The notes beneath the pieces were generated by a model, which saw nothing but the letters and a program-made list of their open reading frames with translations, was not told the origin of the DNA and ran no database searches. The translations under genes and the position numbers were made by a program. A stretch of 33,274 nucleotides of DNA from Paracoccaceae bacterium (lineage in GTDB: Bacteria > Pseudomonadota > Alphaproteobacteria > Rhodobacterales > Rhodobacteraceae): positions 1 through 33,274 of the forward strand of contig JAJFIC010000084.1 of assembly GCA_021775315.1 (NCBI GenBank), given 5' to 3'. Each line of letters starts with the position of its first letter. The stretch's first letter is position 1. Of the stretch, positions 7,192-14,286 are shown in pieces.

Positions 7192-8130
7192 ATGGCACTT
7201 GCATTGGTATTTCCGGGACAGGGCGCACAAGCAGTAGGCATGGGTTCAGAGCTGGCAGCGGCCTATCCCGCCGCCCGCGCTGTGTATCAAGAGGTCGATG
7301 ACGCCCTTGGTCAGAATCTTTCGGGATTGATCCGGGATGGCGATATCGCCGAGCTGACGCTGACCGAAAACGCCCAACCGGCGCTGATGGCGACCTCGAT
7401 GGCGGTGATGCGTGCGCTTGCGTCCGAAGGGGTCGAAATCGACAAGGCCGCTTTTGTTGCCGGGCATTCTTTGGGCGAATATTCCGCCCTTTGTGCCGCT
7501 GGGGCGTTCAGCATTGCTGACACGGCGCGTCTTTTAAAAACCCGTGGTCAAGCCATGCAACAGGCGGTGCCTGTGGGTGTCGGGGCGATGGCGGCCCTGT
7601 TGGGGCTGGATTTTGCGGCAGTTTCCGCAGTCGCCGCCGAAGCTGCGCAAGGACAGATTTGCCAGGCTGCAAATGATAATGATCCGGCGCAAGTGGTTGT
7701 TTCCGGTCACAAAGAAGCGGTCGAACGGGCGATTGACATTGCCAAGGCCAACGGCGCGAAACGCGCGGTTTTGCTGCCGGTATCAGCCCCTTTTCATTGC
7801 GCGCTGATGCAGCCCGCCGCAGATGTCATGGCGACTGCGCTGGAACAAGTTGAGATTAAGACACCATGCGTGCCGGTTGTCAGCAATGTTTCCGCCAAAG
7901 GTGAAAATGATCCGGCGGTGATCCGGGGGTTGCTGATCGAGCAGATCACAGGCTCGGTCCGGTGGCGCGAAAGCGTGGCCGAAATGGTCGGTGCGGGTGT
8001 GAATGAGTTTTGGGAAATCGGGGCGGGCAAGGCTTTGTCCGGGATGATCCGGCGGATTAATCGCGAAAGCAGTTGCAAGGCCGTGGCCACGCCAGCGGAT
8101 GTTGCAGCAATTGTTGAGGCCTTGAGCTAG
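7192..8130 (+). CDS. fabD: Malonyl-CoA:ACP transacylase FabD
   Basis: A 312-residue FabD, which transfers malonyl from CoA to acyl carrier protein to feed fatty-acid elongation in the cytosol. It begins MALALVFPGQGAQAVGMG. The nucleophile is Ser93 in GHSLGEYSA, with Arg118 in KTRGQAMQ and catalytic His202 in SAPFHCALM. The ATG at 7192 is chosen because it matches the family start and has AGGGGGC just upstream; the longer frame to 7111 adds an atypical leader. fabG follows 9 bases after the stop and acpP 158 bases after fabG, so this is the usual fatty-acid synthesis cluster. Confidence 0.97.
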   Translation: MALALVFPGQGAQAVGMGSELAAAYPAARAVYQEVDDALGQNLSGLIRDGDIAELTLTENAQPALMATSMAVMRALASEGVEIDKAAFVAGHSLGEYSALCAAGAFSIADTARLLKTRGQAMQQAVPVGVGAMAALLGLDFAAVSAVAAEAAQGQICQAANDNDPAQVVVSGHKEAVERAIDIAKANGAKRAVLLPVSAPFHCALMQPAADVMATALEQVEIKTPCVPVVSNVSAKGENDPAVIRGLLIEQITGSVRWRESVAEMVGAGVNEFWEIGAGKALSGMIRRINRESSCKAVATPADVAAIVEALS

Positions 8131-8139
8131 GAGATTGAA

Positions 8140-8877
8140 ATGTTTGATTTAACAGGAAAAAATGCACTGGTCACTGGGGCTTCGGGCGGTATTGGCGGAG
8201 CAATTGCCACGGCGTTACACAAAGCGGGCGCGGTTGTCGCCCTGTCAGGTACGCGACTGGAGCCGTTAGAGGCCCTTGCCGCTGAACTGGGTGATCGGGT
8301 GTTTGTGTTGCCGTGCAATCTGTCAGACGGCGCGGCGGTGGATGCCCTGCCCAAACAAGCAATCGAGGCGATGGGATCGCTTGATATTCTGGTCAACAAT
8401 GCCGGCGTCACCAAAGACAACGTATTCATGCGCATGTCGGATGACGATTGGGGCCGGGTTCTGGATATTAACCTCACGTCCACCATGCGGCTGTGTCGCG
8501 GATCCATTCGTGGCATGATGAAAGCGCGCTGGGGGCGGATTATCAACATCTCGTCAATCGTTGGTACGACCGGCAATCCGGGGCAGGCGAATTATGCCGC
8601 CAGCAAGGCCGGTATGGTCGGGATGTCGAAATCCATTGCTTATGAAGTTGCCTCGCGCGGGATCACGGTCAATTGCGTGTCCCCCGGTTTTATCGCGACA
8701 GCGATGACGGACAAGCTGAACGATGCGCAGAAAGACGGCATTCTGGGGTCTATCCCCGCAGGTCGGATGGGCGAGGCCGACGAAATCGCCGCAGCCACGC
8801 TTTACCTTGCGTCAAACGAGGCGGCTTATGTCACAGGGCAGACTTTGCATGTGAACGGTGGGATGGCGATGATCTAG
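8140..8877 (+). CDS. fabG: 3-oxoacyl-ACP reductase FabG
   Basis: A 245-residue NADPH-dependent short-chain dehydrogenase that performs the first reduction of each fatty-acid elongation cycle. The cofactor motif TGASGGIG is at residues 12-19 and NNAG at 86-89. The catalytic tetrad is visible as Asn111, Ser139, Tyr152 and Lys156 (YAASK). The C-terminal TGQTLHVNGGMAMI is the standard FabG ending. An AGGAG ribosome binding site precedes the ATG. It is very likely co-transcribed with fabD. Confidence 0.97.
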   Translation: MFDLTGKNALVTGASGGIGGAIATALHKAGAVVALSGTRLEPLEALAAELGDRVFVLPCNLSDGAAVDALPKQAIEAMGSLDILVNNAGVTKDNVFMRMSDDDWGRVLDINLTSTMRLCRGSIRGMMKARWGRIINISSIVGTTGNPGQANYAASKAGMVGMSKSIAYEVASRGITVNCVSPGFIATAMTDKLNDAQKDGILGSIPAGRMGEADEIAAATLYLASNEAAYVTGQTLHVNGGMAMI

Positions 8878-8908
8878 GTCTATTGCCAGGCGCGCCTGTT
8901 GAAACCAT

Positions 8909-8936
8909 TTGCCTTGGTGCAATGATGTGTTATAGC
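8909..8936 (+). promoter_or_regulatory. Candidate promoter of acpP
   Basis: TTGCCT (8909-8914) and TATAGC (8931-8936) are spaced by 16 bases in the gap between fabG and acpP. That places transcription start about 95 bases before the acpP ATG. A separate promoter is plausible because acyl carrier protein is needed in large molar excess over the enzymes. Both boxes match consensus only partly. Confidence 0.45.
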
Positions 8937-9035
8937 GCGGCAGAGTTTTGCCGCTTGGTGTGAATCACCCGTGGCGGTTTCGCCCGTTCTGGGGGCAATC
9001 ACGGGAAAATTCCCGCAATTATGAGGACATGAAAC

Positions 9036-9269
9036 ATGAGCGACATCGCAGATCGCGTTAAGAAAATTGTTGTCGAGCACCTGAGTGTTGACGAGGACAA
9101 AGTGACCCCAACAGCGTCGTTCATCGACGATCTGGGCGCTGACAGCCTTGACACAGTTGAACTGGTCATGGCGTTTGAAGAAGAGTTCGGCATCGAAATT
9201 CCGGATGACGCTGCTGAGACTATTCAGTCTTTTGGCGATGCGGTTAAATTCATCACCGAAGCCTCGTAA
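9036..9269 (+). CDS. acpP: Acyl carrier protein
   Basis: A 77-residue acidic acyl carrier protein that carries growing acyl chains on 4'-phosphopantetheine. The attachment serine is Ser37 in the motif [12 protein letters not shown]. The C-terminal half [17 protein letters not shown] is standard. The gene has a GAGGACATG-type ribosome binding site and its own downstream terminator. Position between fabG and fabF is the classical bacterial arrangement, although here a lipoprotein gene is inserted before fabF. Confidence 0.98.
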   Translation: MSDIADRVKKIVVEHLSVDEDKVTPTASFIDDLGADSLDTVELVMAFEEEFGIEIPDDAAETIQSFGDAVKFITEAS

Positions 9270-9298
9270 GCGACAAATCGCTGTTTTATGATTAAAAG

Positions 9299-9319
9299 CG
9301 CCCTCTGGGGCGTTTTTTT
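9299..9319 (+). terminator. Rho-independent terminator after acpP
   Basis: CGCCC (9299-9303) pairs with GGGCG (9308-9312) around the loop TCTG, followed by seven T (9313-9319). It lies 30 bases after the acpP stop codon. Confidence 0.85.
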
Positions 9320-9338
9320 CGTTAAAAGGGTCCCATGT

Positions 9339-9353
9339 TGCGGTCAGACCGCA
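9339..9353. promoter_or_regulatory. Perfect 7-1-7 palindrome upstream of the DUF2799 gene
   Basis: TGCGGTC (9339-9345), one A, then GACCGCA (9347-9353) form an uninterrupted inverted repeat. It lies 20 bases after the acpP terminator and 80 bases before the next start codon, where an operator or promoter would be expected. A TAGAGT box starts 5 bases after it. No T-run follows, so it is not a typical terminator. The bound protein, if any, is unknown. Confidence 0.4.
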
Positions 9354-9432
9354 CCCTGTAGAGTGAACGTTTCATGGCGCTTTGGGCGGATACGCTGCTC
9401 AGGACTATTTGGGAAACAATGAAGAGGCTGAG

Positions 9433-9972
9433 ATGTTTCAGCTAAGACTTGCGTTTCTTTTGGTCGGTTTCGTGACCGCCTGCACCAGTTTGTCAGGGCA
9501 GGAATGCCAGAATGCCGATTGGTTCGCGCTTGGGCAAGCCGACGGGATGCTGGGGGCGGGTGACGCCCGATTGTCAGAACACCAAAAGACCTGTCGCGCT
9601 GTGGGTGTGACGCCGGATGGTACAAAATGGGCGCAAGGGTATGCCAGGGGATTGGCGGTCTATTGCACTGCTGCCAGTGCCTATAAGGTCGGACGCAAGG
9701 GTCGGGCGCTTGCGGCGGTTTGTTCCGCACCACAAACCGCCGGGATGCAACCGGGATATGAACACGGGTTGCGGTATTTTAAAATCAGTCACGAAATTAT
9801 CGCGCTTGAACAGCAAATCATCAGCGCGCGCGGTGACATGGCTGAGGCGCAAACCTCGACCAGCAATTTGGCCGGGGCAGAGGCGGTTTTTGCTGAGGCG
9901 GAAATCGCAGAGTTGAACCAGCGGATCAAGCGTCTGAAACAACAACGGCAGAAATATGCCGTCTGGCCGTGA
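9433..9972 (+). CDS. DUF2799-family lipoprotein
   Basis: A 179-residue predicted lipoprotein. The signal peptide MFQLRLAFLLVGFVTAC ends in a lipobox (VTAC) with the lipidated Cys at residue 17. The mature region follows the DUF2799 pattern: CQNADWFALGQADGMLGA, then HQKTCRAVGV, ARGLAVYCT and GRKGRALAAVC, with spaced Cys, Trp and Gly. From about residue 120 it becomes a charged helical stretch ending in LNQRIKRLKQQRQKY, likely coiled coil. The ATG at 9433 with GAGGCTGAG upstream gives a proper signal peptide; the longer frame to 9382 would bury it. It sits alone between acpP and fabF. The function of the family is not known to me. Confidence 0.8.
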   Translation: MFQLRLAFLLVGFVTACTSLSGQECQNADWFALGQADGMLGAGDARLSEHQKTCRAVGVTPDGTKWAQGYARGLAVYCTAASAYKVGRKGRALAAVCSAPQTAGMQPGYEHGLRYFKISHEIIALEQQIISARGDMAEAQTSTSNLAGAEAVFAEAEIAELNQRIKRLKQQRQKYAVWP

Positions 9973-9990
9973 CTGTGCCTTGGCTTTTGC

Positions 9991-10020
9991 TTGCCCACTG
10001 CTAGCAAGATTGTGTATCAC
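9991..10020 (+). promoter_or_regulatory. Weak candidate promoter of fabF-mltG
   Basis: TTGCCC (9991-9996) and TATCAC (10015-10020) are 18 bases apart, 33 bases before the fabF ATG. The match is partial. The DUF2799 gene could also read into fabF, because no terminator is visible between them. Confidence 0.3.
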
Positions 10021-10052
10021 GATGTTTAAGAAACAGATATTGAGGTGAGCAG

Positions 10053-11315
10053 ATGCGGCGTGTGGTTGTCACAGGTTTAGGAATGGTGTCGCCTTTGGCA
10101 TGCGGTGTCGAGGAAAGCTGGTCTCGGATTCTTGCCGGTAAATCAGGTGCCGGTACGATCACAAGCTTTGATGCCTCGCATCTGGCGACCGATTATGCCT
10201 GCGAAATTCCACTGGGCGATGGCAGCGACGGCACGTTCAATCCCGAAGATTGGATGGCCGCAAAAGAACGTCGCAAAGTCGGGGATTTCATTCTTTACGG
10301 TGTTGCCGCTGCCGAGCAGGCGGTTCGCGACGCAAATTGGATGCCGGAGGATGAGGAAGAGCGTTTACGCACCGGTGTTATGATCGGTTCCGGCATTGGC
10401 GGGTTAAGCATGATTGCCGAAACAGCCATCACGCTGAAAGAGCGAGGGCCGCGCCGGGTATCACCGTTTTTCATTCCGGGGTCATTGATCAATCTGGTGT
10501 CAGGGCAAGTGTCTATTCGTTATGGCTTTAAAGGACCGAACCATGCGGTTGTCACCGCCTGTTCTACCGGGGCACACGCCATTGGCGACGCTGCGCGGCT
10601 GATTATGTTTGGCGATGCGGATGTCAGGGTTGCGGGGGGGGCTGAAGCCCCGATTTCTGAGATCGGGATTGCCGGGTTTAACGCCTGCAAAGCCTTGTCG
10701 ACCACATACAAAGACAACCCAACGGCGGCCTCGCGGCCTTATGACAACGACCGGGATGGTTTTGTTATGGGCGAAGGCGCCGGGATCGTGGTGCTTGAAG
10801 AACTGGAACATGCGCGCGCGCGTGGGGCCAAAATTTATGCTGAGGTTTGTGGTTATGGCTTGTCTGGCGACGCCTATCACATCACAGCCCCGTCGTCAGA
10901 TGGCGAAGGCGGCTATCGGGCGATGCAGGCGGCGTTGAAAAACGCCGGTATGACCCCGGATGCGATTGACTATGTCAATGCCCACGGCACGTCCACCATG
11001 GCGGACCCGATCGAACTGGGTGCGGTTGAACGGATGTTGGGCGATGCGGCGGATAAGGTGACGATGTCGTCAACGAAATCAGCGACCGGGCATTTGTTGG
11101 GTGCGGCTGGTGCTGTCGAGGCGATATTTTCCATTCTTGCGATCCGCGATCAGGTGGCCCCGCCAACGCTTAATCTGGACAATCCGGCGGTGGAAACACG
11201 GCTGGATCTTGCACCAAATGCGGCTGTGAAGCGAGAAGTCAAAGTGGCGTTGTCAAATTCCTTTGGGTTTGGCGGCACCAATGCGTCTGTGATTTTTGGT
11301 CAGGTTGACGGGTAG
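10053..11315 (+). CDS. fabF: 3-oxoacyl-ACP synthase II FabF
   Basis: A 420-residue condensing enzyme (KAS II) that elongates acyl-ACP with malonyl-ACP. The active-site Cys170 lies in VTACSTGAHAIG, with His311 in NAHGTST, Lys342 in STKSATGH and His347 completing the catalytic set. The N-terminus MRRVVVTGLGMVSPLACGVE and the C-terminal SNSFGFGGTNASVIF are canonical. The start ATG is preceded by GAGGTGAGCAG. mltG starts 6 bases after the stop, indicating co-transcription. Confidence 0.97.
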   Translation: MRRVVVTGLGMVSPLACGVEESWSRILAGKSGAGTITSFDASHLATDYACEIPLGDGSDGTFNPEDWMAAKERRKVGDFILYGVAAAEQAVRDANWMPEDEEERLRTGVMIGSGIGGLSMIAETAITLKERGPRRVSPFFIPGSLINLVSGQVSIRYGFKGPNHAVVTACSTGAHAIGDAARLIMFGDADVRVAGGAEAPISEIGIAGFNACKALSTTYKDNPTAASRPYDNDRDGFVMGEGAGIVVLEELEHARARGAKIYAEVCGYGLSGDAYHITAPSSDGEGGYRAMQAALKNAGMTPDAIDYVNAHGTSTMADPIELGAVERMLGDAADKVTMSSTKSATGHLLGAAGAVEAIFSILAIRDQVAPPTLNLDNPAVETRLDLAPNAAVKREVKVALSNSFGFGGTNASVIFGQVDG

Positions 11316-11321
11316 GTTCTG

Positions 11322-12332
11322 ATGGTCCGTCATTTTGCATCCAATGCGATTACGTTACTGATTCTGGCGATGACGCTGGTTGGCGGTATTATTGCCTGGG
11401 GTGGCTCGCAGATGGACAAGCCCGGTGATTTTTCTGACGACGTGGTGTTTGAGGTTAAGCCGGGTGAGACTTTAGGCTCGGTTTCCAAGCGGCTTGATGA
11501 AGGCGGGCTGATTTCCAGCGAGAAGATTTTCCGGCTGGGAACGCGTTATTCTGGCAACGCGCAAAACCTGAAGCTGGGCGAATATAAAGTGCCGGCCTTT
11601 GCGTCTATGAACGAGATTATGGACATCATCGTCAGCGGAAAATCCCTTGTTTATCAAGTGACTATCCCTGAAGGTTTAACCTCGTTTCAGGTTGTGGCGC
11701 GGATGAATGAAGAGCCTTTGCTGACGGGTGAAATTCTGGAAATTCCGCCAGAGGGATCGCTGGCGCCGAATACATATTCTGTCAACAAAGGCGACACACG
11801 GGCCTCGCTGATCCGGCGCATGACGTTGGCGCAGCACAAGATTATTACCGAAGCCTGGGCGCTGAGGGCCGAGGGCTTGCCGCTGGCGACGTTTGACGAT
11901 GCTTTGACGTTGGCGTCGATCATTGAAAAAGAAACCGGCGTGAACTCTGAACGCGAACTGGTGGCGTCGGTGTTTATCAACCGGTTGAACCTAGGCATGA
12001 AATTGCAGACAGACCCGACGGTGATTTATGGGGTGACCAAGGGCAAAGGCAATCTTGGGCGGGGTTTGCGGCAAAGTGAATTGCGAACCAAGACCGAATG
12101 GAACACCTATGTGATTGAGGGCTTGCCGGTGACGCCGATTGCCAATCCGGGCAAAGCGGCGATTGAGGCGGCGTTGAACCCGGCGACCACGAATTTTGTG
12201 TTCTTTGTGGCGGACGGGACCGGGGGGCACGCCTTTGCGGAGACGATTGGCCAGCATAACAAGAATGTCCGTGCCTGGCGCAAGATTGAGGCTAAGAAAC
12301 GTGCGGCTGAGGCGGCGGCAAAGGATGAATAG
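11322..12332 (+). CDS. mltG: Endolytic murein transglycosylase MltG
   Basis: A 336-residue inner-membrane endolytic transglycosylase (YceG family) that cleaves nascent glycan strands in the periplasm. One N-terminal membrane helix spans about residues 8-28 (ASNAITLLILAMTLVGGII). A LysM-like segment around residues 42-90 includes FEVKPGETLGSVSKRL. The catalytic Glu202 is in LASIIEKETG, followed by VFINRLNLGMKLQTDPTVIYG, the family signature (split VFINRLNLGM and LQTDPTVIYG). It is 6 bp after fabF. The GTA cluster begins 264 bp downstream under a separate promoter. Nothing indicates that MltG itself belongs to the particle. Confidence 0.95.
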   Translation: MVRHFASNAITLLILAMTLVGGIIAWGGSQMDKPGDFSDDVVFEVKPGETLGSVSKRLDEGGLISSEKIFRLGTRYSGNAQNLKLGEYKVPAFASMNEIMDIIVSGKSLVYQVTIPEGLTSFQVVARMNEEPLLTGEILEIPPEGSLAPNTYSVNKGDTRASLIRRMTLAQHKIITEAWALRAEGLPLATFDDALTLASIIEKETGVNSERELVASVFINRLNLGMKLQTDPTVIYGVTKGKGNLGRGLRQSELRTKTEWNTYVIEGLPVTPIANPGKAAIEAALNPATTNFVFFVADGTGGHAFAETIGQHNKNVRAWRKIEAKKRAAEAAAKDE

Positions 12333-12345
12333 GTAAGCTGGCGGA

Positions 12346-12405
12346 GGCCCGGTGGGCCATTACCCTTAAGCGGCTGCGCCGCGATTGGCCTGCGGCGCGA
12401 GTATT
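12346..12405 (+). terminator. Three successive hairpins after mltG
   Basis: Hairpins GGCCC/GGGCC (12346-12358), GCGGC/GCCGC (12370-12382) and GCC/GGC (12388-12396) follow the mltG stop, the last leading into AGTATTTT. None has a long T-run directly at the stem, so termination is probable but not textbook. The third hairpin is part of a short element found again at 28783 after cysE. Confidence 0.5.
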
Positions 12406-12420
12406 TTGGCAATAAAGAAG
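12388..12420 (+). repeat. Copy 1 of a short interspersed element (GCCTGCGGCG-N-GAGTATTTT)
   Basis: The core GCCTGCGGCGCGAGTATTTT is followed by GGCAATAAAGAAG. A near-identical core is found at 28783-28813 after cysE. Both copies follow stop codons of plus-strand genes and form a small GC hairpin leading into T-rich sequence. From memory, similar strings are common after genes in Rhodobacterales genomes; this needs a genome search. Confidence 0.6.
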
Positions 12421-12452
12421 GCTGGGGATTGCGTTCGGCAGAAAAAGATATG

Positions 12453-12500
12453 CAACTTTAAAGATAGTTGTTGACATATCGAACTCTCTTAGGTATACCT
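12453..12500 (+). promoter_or_regulatory. Promoter of the GTA structural cluster
   Basis: TTGACA (12471-12476), a perfect -35 box, and TATACC (12494-12499) are separated by exactly 17 bases. The -10 box lies inside a perfect 10-bp palindrome AGGTATACCT (12491-12500). Directly upstream of the -35 box is an inverted repeat CAACT (12453-12457) and AGTTG (12466-12470) around 8 bases. Transcription would start near 12506, about 90 bases before g1. The palindromes are plausible sites for a repressor (over -10) and an activator (upstream), but no binding protein is shown by the sequence. Confidence 0.75.
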
Positions 12501-12532
12501 CTAGGCAAGCTGGAAGAAATGGGAATACGACT

Positions 12533-12562
12533 GACCGGAAACGGATCGGTCGTTTTTTGTTT
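12533..12562 (+). terminator. Terminator-like hairpin in the GTA leader
   Basis: GACCG (12533-12537) pairs with CGGTC (12547-12551), extendable by a T-G pair, and is followed at once by GTTTTTTGTTTT (12552-12563). It lies about 27-55 bases downstream of the predicted start of transcription and 35 bases before the g1 ATG. An alternative inner hairpin CCG-GAAA-CGG (12535-12544) would compete with it. A terminator in this place would limit expression of the whole cluster unless read through. Confidence 0.6.
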
Positions 12563-12596
12563 TGCTCGTGCGGAGCATGAGAAGGCGACTTAATTT

Positions 12597-12920
12597 ATGA
12601 CAATCAAAACACCCCAACAGGGGGACGCGGCCGAAGCTTTGCTTTTGGACGCAACGCAGCTTTATGCGGATATTAACCGTGCGCATAAGGCCGGGTTACA
12701 GAAACTAGCGGACAGCGAAGACAAGGAAGTGCGGGCGTTTTCGACGCTTGCGCAATTGCATTGGAAGTCTTTGCAAACAGTCATGGAGCGTCAGAATGAC
12801 CTTAACCGGATCAACCGCGAGCAAGCGGGAATTGTCCACGGCTATGCCGTCGACCTTGATGCCGCCCGATCTGAAATCGGGCGCCGCCTGGCTTGCCTCA
12901 AGGACGCCGGAACAGATTGA
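12597..12920 (+). CDS. GTA small terminase subunit (g1)
   Basis: A 107-residue mostly helical, charged protein in the first position of the GTA cluster, matching R. capsulatus g1, which is the small terminase (TerS). It has helices such as AEALLLDATQLYADINRAHK and NDLNRINREQAGIVHG and no recognisable enzymatic motif. Small terminases bind the packaging complex; in GTAs DNA choice is thought to be nearly random, so strong site-specificity is not expected. The ATG at 12597 lacks a strong Shine-Dalgarno (GAAGGCGACTTAATTT). The end overlaps the large terminase gene, supporting coupled translation. Assignment rests on position and size more than on motifs. Confidence 0.78.
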   Translation: MTIKTPQQGDAAEALLLDATQLYADINRAHKAGLQKLADSEDKEVRAFSTLAQLHWKSLQTVMERQNDLNRINREQAGIVHGYAVDLDAARSEIGRRLACLKDAGTD

Positions 12921-14214
12921 GGGGTTTCTGGCTGGATTGAGCCAGCAGGCGATGCTGGCGTTGCCCTATCTGTTTGATTTTTGGGCGATGGCGCATCAAT
13001 TGCCGCCAGACGGGGACTGGAAGACCTGGGTTGTTCTGGGGGGGCGTGGCGCCGGCAAGACCCGTGCCGGGGCAGAATGGGTGCGCGCGCAAGTAGAGGG
13101 CGCGCGGCCCCTTGATAAGGGGCGTGCGCAGCGTGTGGCGTTGGTGGGGGAAACCATCGAGCAGGTGCGTGAAGTGATGGTGTTTGGCGATAGTGGCATT
13201 CTGGCCTGTTCGCCGCCGGATCGTATGCCGTGGTGGGAGGCAACGCGGCGTCGTTTGGTCTGGCCGAACGGGGCGATTGCCCAGGCCTATTCGGCGCATG
13301 ATCCGGATCGGCTGCGGGGGCCGCAATTTGATGCGGCTTGGGTTGACGAGTTGGCGAAGTGGAAAAAGGGCCGCGATACCTGGGATATGCTGCAATTCGG
13401 GCTGCGACTGGGGGCGCGGCCGCAACAGGTTGTGACGACGACACCGCAGAATGTGGCGGTGCTGAAAGAGATTTTGGGCAATGCGTCGACGGTTTGCACC
13501 TCGGCTGCGACGGAAGTGAACCGGGCGTTTCTAGCACGCTCGTTTCTGGAGGAAGTGACGACGAAATATGGTGGTACCCGATTGGGCAGGCAGGAGCTGG
13601 AAGGCGAGTTGCTGAACGATGCCGAGGGCGCATTGTGGTCAGCCGATCGGCTGGAGGCGGCGGCGGTGGATGCGGCACCTGAGCTGGATCGGATCGTGGT
13701 GGCGGTGGATCCGCCGGTCACCGGGCATGCGGGGTCGGATGAATGTGGTATTCTGGTTGTTGGCGCTGTGATGGACGGGCCGCCGAATACTTGGCGGGCC
13801 TATGTGCTTGAGGATGCCTCGGTTGCCGGGGCGTCGCCGCAGGTTTGGGCCGAGGCGGCGATTGCGGCTTATCATCGGCATGGTGCGGATCGGCTGGTGG
13901 CCGAGGTCAATCAGGGCGGCGATCTGGTTGAAGCAGTGATCCGCACAAACGATCCGCTGGTGTCTTACCGGGCTGTGCGCGCATCGCGCGGCAAGGTGGC
14001 GCGGGCTGAACCTGTTGCGGCGTTGTATGAGCAGGGGCGCGTTAAGCATTTACGGGGCTTGGGACCGCTTGAAGATCAGATGGCCGAGATGACCGGGGCC
14101 GGTTTTGTTGGTCGTGGCAGCCCGGATCGGGTGGATGCGCTGGTTTGGGCTTTAACAGATTTGATGATTGATGCGGCGGCTGTGTTTCGCGCGCCACGCA
14201 TGCGCCGACTGTGA
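12859..14214 (+). CDS. GTA large terminase subunit, DNA-packaging ATPase/nuclease (g2)
   Basis: A 451-residue TerL that powers headful packaging of host DNA. Walker A is GGRGAGKT at residues 61-68 and Walker B is AAWVDE ending at Asp163-Glu164, then a coupling motif near VVTTTPQ. The RNase-H-like nuclease has Asp284 (VAVDPPVTG), Glu349 (LVAEVNQGGD) and Asp423/Asp426 (SPDRVDALVWAL). All key residues are intact, which argues for a functional cluster. The exact start is uncertain: ATG 12859 and ATG 12844 are both in frame and overlap g1 by 62-77 bases, and the open frame continues to 12748. I chose 12859 because homologues start shortly before the WLASxTPE motif. Confidence 0.93.
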   Translation: MPPDLKSGAAWLASRTPEQIEGFLAGLSQQAMLALPYLFDFWAMAHQLPPDGDWKTWVVLGGRGAGKTRAGAEWVRAQVEGARPLDKGRAQRVALVGETIEQVREVMVFGDSGILACSPPDRMPWWEATRRRLVWPNGAIAQAYSAHDPDRLRGPQFDAAWVDELAKWKKGRDTWDMLQFGLRLGARPQQVVTTTPQNVAVLKEILGNASTVCTSAATEVNRAFLARSFLEEVTTKYGGTRLGRQELEGELLNDAEGALWSADRLEAAAVDAAPELDRIVVAVDPPVTGHAGSDECGILVVGAVMDGPPNTWRAYVLEDASVAGASPQVWAEAAIAAYHRHGADRLVAEVNQGGDLVEAVIRTNDPLVSYRAVRASRGKVARAEPVAALYEQGRVKHLRGLGPLEDQMAEMTGAGFVGRGSPDRVDALVWALTDLMIDAAAVFRAPRMRRL

Positions 14215-14286
14215 CGCCAACGTTGATCCTTTGGCAATTAGGGGCCGGGGTGACAATATTTTAACTTGGTTTATTGGAGCAATTTC

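Noticed and set aside
7024-7241. Two short minus-strand frames upstream of fabD
   Set aside because: Overlap each other in different frames, lack ribosome binding sites and overlap the fabD start region.
12842-13678. Long minus-strand frame of 278 codons inside the large terminase gene
   Set aside because: Pro/Arg/Ser-rich composition typical of the antisense of a GC-rich gene, no family motif; the plus strand has intact terminase motifs.
14215-14286. Possible internal promoter between g2 and g3
   Set aside because: TTGATC-like and A/T-rich boxes are present but not at acceptable spacing.
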